Assembly: GCA_932521025.1 (NCBI GenBank)
Contig: OW051473.1
Location: 10,602,001 to 10,666,000 of the forward strand
Source: Oscheius onirici
Taxonomy: Eukaryota > Nematoda > Chromadorea > Rhabditida > Rhabditidae
DNA length: 64,000 bases
Direction of reading: 5' to 3'
Made by a program: the position numbers and the translations under genes. Of the stretch, positions 12,176 to 24,000 are shown in pieces (the first letter of the stretch is position 1; each line of letters begins with the position of its first letter). The notes beneath the pieces were generated by a model. It ran no database searches. It saw only the letters and a list, made by a program, of their open reading frames with translations, and was not told where the DNA came from.

Positions 12176-14072
12176 TTAATGCCTCGCTGTAGCGAAAAGC
12201 TTAAATGGAGCAGGCTGAACCGTAACTCCGTATCTCTTCTTCAAATCGGGCTTGTCTCCACAAACGGAAACTTTAAATCTGTTAAAAATGTTGACAGTAA
12301 AGAGAAAGAGCTCCATCCTGGCCAGTCCCTCTCCAAGACACTGTCGCTTTCCAATCGAGAAGGGGACCAGCTCATCGACCTTCTTCAACTTGCCATCCTT
12401 GTCAATGAAACGGTCGGGATTGAAATTTTCCGGTTCGGGAAAAACGTCCTTGTCGTAGAGAACAGTCGAAATCTGGGCAAGGACACCTGTACCTTCTTCG
12501 AGCTGAAATTTTGAGATTTGGGTGTTTGAAGTAAACATACTCTATAGCCTTCAACTTCAACCGGTCTAGAAGTCTGATGAAGAAGATTCATTGGCAAAAG
12601 ATTGGCCATTCTTTGGACTTCCTTAACGCTTTCATTTTTAAGGGCTTATATAAACCAACATTAATAACAGCATTACAGTAGATCAGCTCAGTTTTGTCGG
12701 CCATAGTAATATCTCTGCCACTGCCGATTACCTTATCCAGTTCTTTTTGGATTCTCTCCTGGATTTCTTCAAATTTGACAGCAAAAATGTTGCTAACCTG
12801 CACTTCCGGATGATGAAGAATGAAAGCAAATCCCCAGGCAAGTGTGTTCGATGTCGTTTCCATTCCAGCCATCCAAAGATCCAGACACAAATTGGACAGT
12901 TGCATGTAACTGAACGATTCAGTGTCTCCTTCATCCTCTCGGCGCTTCTTTTCCTTCAAATAGGCGTCGACATAGTCGGTGGAAGTCGTGGAAGAGTAGT
13001 CAATCTAAAAAGTCTTCAGTTTTCATCATTTCTTTTAAACTTACATGTTTCTCATGTTCATCAATCTGTTTCTTGAAAAAATCGTAGAATGAGGTTTTGT
13101 AGTAGATGATCAGATCGTACATTCGGTTAAAGTATGGAATAACCATTCGAAGCCAGGGATAAGCAATCAAGAGGAATGCGATCGGCGAGGAAAAGTCTTG
13201 CATCTGTCGGGATATCAGGCCTTTTAGGTGGAAGAACTCTTCGGAATTTTTCTGAAGAAACGATACGCTTAGTTTTTTTAAAGCCAACCTCGTCAAACCG
13301 ATAACCAAAGAGTAGCTGATTAATTACATTCCCGACACTTACATCAATGAGATCCTGCAACAGTTTTTTTGTTTCTGACCTGAAGTTTTCCTACCTGAAT
13401 CTTGACTTCTTCGCCAGTGGACGCCAGTTCAGAGACAGCATTGGTCAGATGGTCAACTTCGGTCATGACCTGAGAATTGTTTCTGCTACTCTTTTTGACT
13501 TACTCGCTCTTCCATAACATTCTTTCCCAGTCCAAATTCTCGAAACTGGTGAATAATGAAACGTCTGTGCTCCTTCCATTGATAGCCGTTAGTTTCAACC
13601 ACGCCATAGCTTCCACCTGAAATGAAAAAATACCAAAATTAGCAAAAGTGAAAAATTTGTGATTCTATTTAAAAGATGCATACCTCGATACATTTTTGTC
13701 ATTTCCTCAAAATTAAACTTGTTTTGGAAGGCTTCTCCATCCGAAATGAACGTCTTCTTAATGCTCGGGTAGTCGGAAAAGACGACAAAGGGGTAATTAC
13801 CTGAAAACCCATTACAATTTTCCTAATCCTAAAAAAATAAACCGATCCAATAGGTGAAAATTGGCCCATATTCTCGTCGCCACATTTCAAATGCCGAGTA
13901 TCCTGGCTCATGAAAGGCCATAATGTGCAAATTTCCAATGAACGGAAGTGGTATGGGACCTAAACTTTTGATATAAACACGATTTTGACTTACCTGGAGG
14001 CAAATTTCTCCGTTTCCAGTAGCAATGGTAGAAAAAGAATCCGGCAATGAGGAGAAGAATCAGTCCGAGCAT
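12176..14072 (-). CDS. Cytochrome P450, CYP2-clan type, intact
   Basis: Haem-thiolate monooxygenase, probably in the ER membrane, oxidising xenobiotics or lipids. About 11 exons with introns mostly 31-50 nt. The N-terminal anchor is MLGLILLLIAGFFFY, followed by the proline-rich hinge NLPPGPIPLPFIGN. The I-helix motif is WMAGMETTSNTLAWG. The K-helix ExxR is INEVQR, reached through a 38-nt intron ending TTAAG. The PERF-type motif is PENFNPDRF. The haem loop is PFSIGKRQCLGEGLA, with the ligand Cys present. The junction HHPEVQ to ERIQKELDKVIG needs a 39-nt intron that is also open in frame, so gene predictors may retain it as a 13-residue insert. The start is the ATG before the anchor. It is closest in style to nematode CYP33/34/35 enzymes; the exact subfamily is not resolved. 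Confidence 0.9.
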
Positions 14073-15676
14073 GACTTTTCTGCGAAATTGTGACTTGTTT
14101 GACGACGAGAAGTGCCGTTTTAAACACAAGAGGATAACGCGAGTTCTGCCCGCTCTGTGGCTTGTTTTTGACCAAAATGTGACAGTGATTCACGCTGAGG
14201 GCAAAGGTTTATAAATGGAAGCTTTAAAGCTAGGACGAAATGAAAAATTAGTGAAAGGAGCAATGAAAAGCTCCAATTAGAAGAGGAGAGAGCCGGCAGG
14301 TTCAGTTGTTTGTCTCGGCCACTGAGCATAGATCGATTTGTTTTGCAGGAAATAAGGTTTCTGCTCTCCGATAACGAAAGGACGGACTGTTCTCTTGACT
14401 AGATAACATTCTATGTGTAGTCCGGCAGCATATTGTATGAGGAGAAGAGGAAAATGAAAAATAATTGCTGCCATGTGTTGAAAGAGAGGACAGCAGGCAA
14501 ACAGGCCGCTCGCATTTGTTGACCTTCTGCTCTTGGGCAGATAAAAGACAGAGATCTGTTGACGGAATCACATCTGTGGGAATATTTTTACCAATTTCCG
14601 TTTGTAAAAAACCCAAACTACGAAAACTTTGGTGTAAACATCTGGTTATGTCCATGTTGAGGTAGGAAATCTCTTGCTTCCGTTCCGCTAGTATTGTTTT
14701 TTGTGACGCGCCGTCACTGAAACTGAGGCAGCCGCCGAAAACGTTGGGCCAAGCTGCTTTTCTTTTATTATAAATATCAAAACAATCAAGAAACCAACAA
14801 CTTTCAACGAAACACAAGGCAAAAAGAGCCTGAAACTTTGCAAACAGAAAATCGCATACAGTCACCTATTTCATGCTGCTGATCGGTAGTGATGGTTTCT
14901 CCATTTTTTGCAAGAAGTTGTGTACACATCCGGTTCTCAGGAATTTAAATGCTCTGCACAGGATCTAGAAGAAACTTTTCAATCCGAATGTCCCTGAAAA
15001 ATACGAAGTTTAAGAACATAAGATGTCCAAAAATGTGAGCAAGAACGATGTTAAGACTGAAAAAGTATGAAAAAAAGCGGGCGAAATACTTTTCACACAG
15101 GCCAAATGTTTAAGAGTTTGCAGCGATACTTTGGTCATTTCATTAGAAACCGACTCCCTTTTTATGTTATTCGAGCGTGCGTCACATTCTCGACGAAACC
15201 GTGCTTTTTAGACAAAAACGCCGAGGAGAACTAATACGATGGTGTCGAGAATATTTCGATGCGGTTTCGATGCGCTTTCACTTAGCCTCGGCGTTTTTGC
15301 CTGGCAGTTTGCGCGCCGCATTTCTCAATGGTACACTTGAATAAAAATACGGTCTTTGCAAAACCTGTGACTGTCGAATATTGTTGCGTATAGAAAAATC
15401 AATATAGAAAAATCGATCTTTCTAAAATTTCGGAACAGAGAAAACGTGAAGTAACATCAATGTTTCATGCTACTGAGGACTACGTTTGGGTTCAACTGCT
15501 ACCGTTGTCAAGAATTTTAAACTTGCTATGAAAAAAGCCGTTTACATTACATTTGTTCAATTCTGGATTAGAACAGATTCGTAGTCCAATGCATCAAAGT
15601 GCTCCATGGGAAAGATAAGGTTAAGCCTAAGATGTAGTCGAGCACTTCTTCCGCTGATAATCTGTCTCAGAAGAGC
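14073..15676. other. Intergenic between P450 and CUB-like gene
   Basis: The two genes are divergent, so both promoters should lie here. I see no other gene. An inverted repeat at about 15187-15299 is listed separately. Confidence 0.5.
15187..15299. repeat. Nested inverted repeat
   Basis: The outer pair CAAAAACGCCGAGG (about 15213-15226) and CCTCGGCGTTTTTG (about 15286-15299) is a perfect 14-bp inverted repeat with a spacer of about 60 bp. A second pair, ATTCTCGAC near 15187 and GTCGAGAAT near 15244, overlaps it. It could be a small MITE remnant or a regulatory hairpin. Confidence 0.6.
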
Positions 15677-17448
15677 ATGTCTTCGCTTTTCCGTCTCTGT
15701 TTGTTCCTATATTACTGCAGTTATGCAGTTGGACAACGCTGTAAGAACTATAGATATCACGCAAAACATCTTTTCCAGGCGAAACATTTAATAAAAACTG
15801 GAGCATCAAAAAGTTTGCCTCGGGGCTCAATTGTTATGAAATCCAAATGAGTCTTAACTATTTAGCGGAGGTTTCCATGTCCGCTATTCTTTCGAATAAT
15901 GATGGTATCAAATTTGAAGATTCCTTTGGAAACAAACGCACATACGGTGGATATTTCGGTTACAACGACGAACTCACTCAACAGAGGTGAATTTCTCTCC
16001 GGCGATAAATCCATTTTAAATTGCCCGCGCGTCACTATCTATGTGTGTCTGTGGTCGATTCTAGACCCTAAGGGGTTGGACGCTGAGACGTGCTGGTTTA
16101 TTTCCGACCCAACTTTTCGAGACAAAAGTTTTTTTTGCTAAATTTGTTTTTTATGCTGAAAACGAATAGGGAAAAAATCGCTTTTTTACCCTAGTGATTA
16201 AAAAACATGTGCACATGAAGAAAATCTGAAGCTTTTGAAGCATGCCCAAAGCGAGAAACACAATTTGTAAATAGTGGTGTAATCAAATTAAAAAATCTTC
16301 TGTATTCCTTCTTCGGGAATGCTAACGGCTTATGCATTCCAGTTGAGAAATTTTCCGGCATCGTATTACCTTCAAACTATAAACGTTTCATAAAATGGAT
16401 TTCAAAATCAAATTAAGAGAAAAACTCTGCGTCTGTATCTTCAGATATACTGCCGTATCGTCTCTGTATACAGGCACTGTTATCCTCTGTGTGCCAAATG
16501 CCACATTGTATACATTGATCACCGAGGCGAGTATGCACTCAAGGCATGCTCGCCATCGTAAGGGTTAAAATCCCTCTCCTAGTCCAACAGAGGTGTGAAG
16601 TTTTGTGTGTGCGTGTGTGCACACAAAAAAGATCAGAATTTTAATAAACGGTGTTCGTTTCGTTCTAAATCGTTGAAAACACGGTGACCAATGAGAGTTT
16701 CCAATGATCAATGAGGACGCTTAATCCAAATTTGATGTTTCCAAGATCATGTACACACCGGGAACAGTTTCTACTAATATTGATAACATCAGTGTGACCA
16801 GCAAAAAATGTTCATAACATTTATTCTTCAAAAAATATATAATTTCAGTCAATCCAAATAAAAAAATCTATTCATATGACTTAGCTCCTAGTATGAACAT
16901 CTATTTGAGCAATCTCCTTGTTGGCGACACCTACAAGTATTCCTCGAGTATAGATGGCGAGGTGAGATGTCACTGTACGTTTGTAATTATTTTCATTTAG
17001 ATCATCGCTTATCCCGATACACAATCCACTTCTGTGTTTGTGTATGTCAATAGTGATTTTCAGTTGATTGGAACGTAGGAAAATTCATTCTAGTCGGTGT
17101 AAAGCAATCTTTAGGCTTCAACAGGTTAAATATGGCTCGGAGTACGAATCGATTTATCTTTACGCTGCTGATCAGAGCAGTGGATCCGTAACGCTCACGA
17201 GATCTGGATGTAAGTATTTTTATAGCTGACTTATGGACTACAACTCAGATATAACTACGCGACATACTCTTCCGCCGATGACGCTTCCCGTCTATACATT
17301 ACCGCCGGCAGTAGTCAGCAGCTCAACAACTGAGGGAACCAAAAATGCTTCTACTAGGGTCACTACAAAATTTGTACCACAACCAAGAAAAACTCAAACA
17401 ACGAGAAACGTTCTTATCTTAATTGTCGGCTGTTTTTTGATTGTGTGA
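15677..17448 (+). CDS. CUB-like domain protein with GPI anchor signal
   Basis: Seven exons join in phase: 15677-15740, 15779-15986, 16445-16530, 16849-16961, 17001-17074, 17115-17219, 17249-17448. The signal peptide starts MSSLFRLCLFLYYCSYA and is followed by a Cys-containing beta-rich ectodomain beginning CETFNKNW. The domain style, the following Thr/Pro-rich stalk and the hydrophobic C-terminal tail (VLILIVGCFLIV) match nematode CUB-like surface proteins, which include intestinal and pathogen-response proteins in C. elegans (family knowledge). It probably sits on the outer cell surface through a GPI anchor. Assignment to CUB-like is by pattern and is not certain. Exon 3 is the least certain exon, but its phases fit both neighbours. 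Confidence 0.7.
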
Positions 17449-18050
17449 ACCAAAGAAAATGTATCACTGTGTTCATGACCTTTTAAGTTGGAATGGAATA
17501 CGTGTCCTCTTTCCAAAAAGTGTCCCTTGAAGCAGGGGTGGTTCCGTAGCAAAGTACCGCAACATTTTCTAGAATAAAGGACACCAATTGTTTCGTTCTG
17601 TTTGGACAAAGTGTTTTCCCTCGTACAAACTCCTTCCAGTCATAAAAAGCTTGATCGGCACAATTTTTCAATAATCCACACGATGCGTATCCAAGCAATA
17701 GCCTCGTCTGTTACTTTAAAGTTTTGCCATAATTGAAACAAGCAACTCTTCATTTACTAGACAAAATAAACAAACACGGAAGTGGAGAATACGAGAAACA
17801 ATTGGGAAATTTAGTGGGCAAAAAATAATTAGAGCTTGTAAAGCAGTGCAGCCACGACTGAATTGTTGACTACCAGCGATTCAGGAGGGCGAAAAGTGAA
17901 CTATTCCGAAAAGATGAGCATGTGAAGAAAGCTGAAAGTATAAGTACATAGTAAAAAACGGATATCTCAAAAATGTCTGGTGCAAAAACATTGATTCTAT
18001 TTTTGTCAAATAAGATATGTAGTGTATAAAACGAGGAAATGCACTTCCAG
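17449..18050. other. Intergenic, with one unexplained Cys-containing ORF
   Basis: On the minus strand, about 17483-17690 is open and protein-like, with spaced cysteines (SCGLLKNC, GKTLCPN, AVLCYG) and no ATG. It may be a terminal exon whose upstream exon I could not place, or a gene relic. It lies just beyond the 3' end of the SecA-like pseudogene. Confidence 0.3.
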
Positions 18051-21000
18051 GACTAACCAAATAAAGTTTTATCTGTTGAACAAGAAAACAGTCCAGATAT
18101 TTTCTGACGTCTGCCAATATTGAACTTTTCTCAATACATTCATCAATTATCTGCTCGCAACCCATGAAATTAACATTAGTTGCAGCATGTCCAAGGACGA
18201 AAGTTTGAAGAGTATGCTTAAGCTGATTCTTTTGAACTTGAAACTTCTAAACATCCAAGTGTTCTAAGGAAATTTTTTTATACCTCAACGCCCTCGATGC
18301 TGATCTGCCGTTTTTACAGAAACCTCATGACTAGCTAGCAACACCTTGAATTCTTCGTGTTCATCAGCTTCAAATTTGGAAAAATGCTAAAAACACTATA
18401 CATTATTTAGCGGCTGAATTCTTGCCTTTCTATTTTCCGAAAACATGTCCATAAAATAGAGACCGGTTCCCACAACTGCAAACAATAAAACGCCAATAAC
18501 GGGACCCAGAAATATTGGGCAAAGTATGAGCAGAGCAATTGTAAAAGCTCCAAAGTACCATTTCTATTTGTTAGCTCTTTCAATGTAGGCCATTTGCTTC
18601 ATTCCGTTAGTAAAGAGGCGTCTGATTTCGGGACTGGCTGGAACGTTTTTCTCTCTGAATGTAATGTTTTGTCCAAAGTTTGACGACAAACATAAGATAA
18701 TCTGGACTGTGTCGCATTTTGCACGTGTTCACTTTGATCCACGGAGATTTGTTCCGCAGTCGTTCGTACAGCTCTTTTGGAAATCCTTTGAGCTTTTTTA
18801 AAGGCTTCAAACTCTGCTCATACTCTTGGAAATAGTTATTGAAATGTTGGGTCACTCGATGGTCAACCAAAACTCCGTGATTGATAAGACTGTGATAAAG
18901 GTCCTTGTACGGATTGACCGGCAGCAAAATTTTGTGGCTGACGTTTTCATCGTTGAGGCATCTTTTCACAGTAGACTTCAGACATTTTAAAGCGTAACCA
19001 TAACTGAAATGTCTGTTAAACAGTAGCTCAAGTACTGATTGAATATTTCGGGGGAAAAGTGAGCAATCCAATGTACCGGTGAGGAGAAATTTCTCCGTGA
19101 TATCGGTTACATTTTGAGCTTCACTCTTTGACAAAATATTTTTCTTCACCATTTTGTTCAAAATCCACTCTGCTTCATCTTGCATGATTCCGAGTTCGAG
19201 CATGATCTTCTGTGTTGTTATATAGTCAAATTTATCCAGCATTTTTGTTGACAGAAGGACATTCAGGTCAAACGCTCCAAGAATTTCCACGTAAGCTTGG
19301 ACAGACTCGATTGCTTCGATCACTTGTGCTTCGACCGTTGGGTCATTAATTTCTCGTGCATATGAAGTAGATATATTTCTTGTGATCTCTATTTTCTCTG
19401 GTAATGTCCAGAGGTCCAACTTGTAATTCAGTTTATTTTGAAACCGAGCTTGGGAATCTTTCGCATCCGCTTGTCAAATCCAATATAGAATTGTTCCGAG
19501 TTAAAACACCCGTTTTGCCGAAGGCATTCCCAAAACCCGTTCACACTTGGTAAAGGTAGCGGCTTCAACGTCTCCAAAGGCATAATTTTCTGGCCATCAA
19601 ATTCTTCTTCCTGTGAGTTCTGGATCAAACTGAGATATTGGTAGAGCGTTTGGGCAGGAATTGCATTCATATGTGAAGGCTGAAGCAGCAAGAGCAAGAG
19701 AAAAGTCTGAAATAGTGACAGTATGACCAATAATGTCCTCGATATTTTCAACGACGGCTTCAAGTACAGATATACATTCTTCATGTTGTACCTCGTAGCC
19801 TCTAAAACATTAATTTCACTGTAAAGATTTTTAAGCTAACCTTGAAAGAAAATTTTGCTCGGTATATTGTTTCAGGATTTGAATAACATTGTTCATTTGT
19901 CTTCTCTTTACAAGTTTCACCAGAAAAGCACTTCGAGATCTGATGAGAATATTCATTGTTTCTTTTGTGCTGCTTTCATCATATTCAACGAAATCATCGG
20001 GAAGATCTTCCAGTGAGCCATAACATTGCATTGCCTCCGAAAAAAAGTTTGTTGCAGCTTTGAAAGCTATTGGAATTGGACGAGTAATGTAATCTATTTT
20101 GGTCTCGAACGATATTTCTTGTTCAAACTTTTTCTACTGTCGAATTCCTTGCTGCTTTAGAACTCCTTTGTAGTACAGTGCTTCAGCTGAACAGTCGGGA
20201 TATGTTGTCAGAACAGTGTCAAGAACTGAGAGAGCCAAACTTTTGTGACCTGATGACATTAAAGTCAGTGCAATGTTGATGTACGGCTGTGGAGCCTTGA
20301 TCCAACTTATAGAGGATAGCATTTTGGCAATTGTCTCATTCTTAGGGAGAGGGTGTTCTTTCAAAAACTTTTCAGCCATCGTGATAATATAACGCTTCTC
20401 TCCCTCGTTGGCTGATTTTTCGCACTGTTTGATACTTTCAGCTTTGCCGTTTAGCCAAAGTGCCCATTCATCTAGTAGAGAGAAATAAATTATTCGTTGA
20501 ATAGACGGTAGTTCGTGATCCTTTAGCGTTGATATTTCTTTCAAAGCGTCACTGCATATCTTCCCCTGGTGTGCCAAGAAGAATTCCCTCTTCTCAAATC
20601 ACTTTATGTTTAGAAAGTAGCCTCCAGATGGCAGCAATTTAAGCGGTGTTCTGCTCCTCCAACAGAGTAGCGATGTCTTTTTTTTGTGACTGTTCCAAAC
20701 AGGTCAGATAAAACTTGTTGGCGAAGTCGAGCAGTCATTGATTCCACTTTTATCTCAGTTCTGTGCGAATAGACTTCCTTGTAAATGAATAAAAACAAAG
20801 ATTCCAAAAGATTCAGCCCGGGAACAACGTGAGATAGATACAGCATATTATTTCCATGATCCAAGCACATACTGTCGCTCTCATCCACAATCTCCTGCGT
20901 TCTGCCTCCCAAAATGTTTTTCTTATAGTATTCATGCAGAAGATAGTCTCTCTCAAACTGTGTGATATCTCCGTAGACAATATTACATTTGTAAGCCTCC

Positions 21001-24000
21001 TTCCGTTTATCCGCATCTGCATCGCAGTTATCTCACGGATACTTGAAAAAGAGCATAGAAGGATCTGAGAGCTTCCGAATCACGAATTGCCAAAAATGAT
21101 GAACTCGTAATAATATCAACACGAGTCATTGGTCCATCAAAAAGAACTTTTAGTATGGAAAGAGCTGCAATTATTAACGATTTTCCCTCTCCAGTATTGA
21201 TGATTTTCCCTCAAGTTTTAACAATTAATAATCCCAAAGATTAAAATTTGCATTGTATTTCAGAGGTTTCTTCCTCGTTGTTAATAAAAAACCTTAGAAC
21301 AAACCTGAGCCAAAAAATTTCTATCGTGTAGGAATGCAGACATCACAGCAAGCTTTTGAGTATCTCTGAGTGTTTTTGCATTGCTTTCATTTTTTGTTGT
21401 CCATTCCTTCAGGCAATTATCAATTCTGTTTAAAACTTCCAGTAATTTTGTCGATATATCTCCTCCATGCAACATTTTTTCCACGAATAAAGTAAAGGTA
21501 GTATCAGAAGTAGCACTAGGAAAAGCAATCCGAATCAAGTCGGACAAACTTCTTTCTTTAGGTACCAGCACGTTGTCCATAGTGATTGGATATTTTGTGG
21601 AAACGTACTCAATGATTCGACGCTGGGTATTTTCATGTTCAATGCAAAGTTAGGAATCGTTGTTTGCCAGTGATAGAATGCGACAAGCAGATGATACTTG
21701 TATTAACAGATCCTTCAATCAGTTCAGGTACTCAGTGTCAAACTTGATATCGTTGAACATAATCAAAAACGTTAGACGAGACATAATCCTCTCTAGAATT
21801 TTCCTTGGTTGTGGGATGCTGTTGATCACAGATTTTAATTGTTCGCTGATTTTTTGATGTTCCTTTTCTTTAGCAGAATCCAACAATACCATGTAGTAGC
21901 CAATAGACCCGTATCGGTTGAGAAGATGATCATAGTTCTCCTATTGCTGGTATTTGGAAATGTCAATCCAGTCTAATAAGGGACTTTGCTCAAGATCCGT
22001 GGAACAATCGCTAGCATGACTCAACATCTGTACTATTCCAGAAATATCGGTATTATCCAACTTGTTTCCTTGCAATTTTGCTCCAAATAGCGCTCTCAGC
22101 CGTTTATCAGTAATTGGCTCCACATTTTCCATCATTTTAATCATTGTTGCAAAGTTTTTTGTAGCAGCAATCAACCGTAGCGGAAGGGAAACCTTCTTCA
22201 AATAGCCATGTTGTCCCTGAAGAAAACGGCACATTTGTTCTTCTGAAATACCATAAATGCAAACGACTTCAATGTAAGTGTTAATAATGAACTGTAGCTC
22301 TGTGAGCGTTTCCGAACATCCGCGAAGCTCGAAGAGCCGCCGTAAGAATCTTAGAAGGACTTCAGAGCCGGTTGCAACCACAACAGCTGATGGCCATTCT
22401 TCGATTTGAGCATGCACTGTAGGTATAATAAACTTGGATAAGTCCGATTCATCTGACATCAGAATAGTGTTTTTGAAGGAGTTGATAAAAGCTCGTAATC
22501 CACGGACCTTATTGTTAGGAACTGCTTTGTGAATTTTTCCAGCTGTGGTGAGTATCAAATAGTGATTCTCTTTGCTTTTAGGATTATTATTTTCCGCCAT
22601 CTTCACTTTAGCAAATCCATTTTGGGAATAGACTTGAACGTTGGCATTTCTCTCTTCAGATATCAAGAGTCAGTATGCTGACGAACTTGCTCCGTCCTTT
22701 CTGAAAGAATATTTTGCTGGGTGATTCGAATTCATTATTTTTTATTGAGTTTGCAAGGTTTTCCATCTTGCGACTTCTTTTTTCTTCTGTCAGTCAATCC
22801 ACAACAGCGACGTTGTTTCGGTAATGATTTAGCTTTGCATTGAATTCTATCATTTGCTTCGACAGGTACATGTGAATAAGAGAAGCTGCCGTTGATCCAA
22901 CACTTTTCACACGACCGTACATGTCTGTTTCATAGACGAATCGTTCGCTCATATTCAATCGTAAACTGTTGAGTGCGTTGAATGCATCAGCGGTATCATT
23001 GTTAAGAAGTTTTTCAATCTTTGTAAAAGCTTTTCCAGAACAGAACCAAGCTTTGAGATGTGAAGCTTTTTCCCACAAACCACTTTGCTTATCGTTTTCC
23101 TCATGATCAGATTGAGGAACACCGGGTTGCCCTTGCAGCGAATTTCTATCATCTCTAGCATTTTGTTGTCCAATCCGAGATTCGAAGACAATGTCGTCGT
23201 TCCGTTGGTCCACAGAAACCAAAGTATTCCTAGCTTCTTGGGTGGCTTGATCCATTGCTAGACGTTCCTTCTCAGACAAAAATTTCTTTAGATGTGCTTT
23301 TACTTTCATCAAATCACTCCAGGTGATTTTATCATCATATTTTTTGATAACTGTTTTGTGTTGCTCCAAGTACATGTGAATGTCGTAAACAGCACTCAAA
23401 AGTTCCTTATCTGCACCGAAAGCCAAAAAATCGTTGTGAAGTTTGTTAACAACATCATCTCGAGCTTTTTGAGTGTCGAACTCCCACTTTTTACAGCCAA
23501 GGGCGACATCCAAAAGGTTCTGTCCTTCTTGTTAAAGTTAAAAAAAAATCTGGACTGCAAAGGTGCCACACTAAGTAGTATTTTATCCTCGATGCCCTTG
23601 GAAAGGCGATGTAGGTCTTGATCCTTCTTGTTTTTGATTTTGGCAAACATTGTGCGACACTGATCCTTGTACTTCATATTCAAAGGAACGGTCAAAGCAT
23701 CCGACAGAGTCTTGAAGTACATTTTCAGATCAGAGCTTTTGAGATTTCCACTGGTTTTGATTTTTATACATTCAATCCTCTTTGCAACAATATCAGTGGT
23801 CAGTAGAGTTTTTTGCAGACTCATTTCGTGCTGGGACATGTTTTCTACTTGTGTACGAACAATTGATATTTCCTCCTTAACTTCGCTTTCTTCCACAACG
23901 TCGTTAACATTGTTTCCGAGCGATTTGATAACAATTTCCCGCACTGTAAAGTCAATGTCTTCTGTTCCTTATTTTGTTTTAAACTCGTTGATAATGTCTT

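Noticed and set aside
20600..21230. SecA signal as bacterial contamination or endosymbiont insertion
   Set aside because: The motor is embedded in a long eukaryotic-style gene with short introns and Gly-rich modules, between normal spliced genes on the same sequence.
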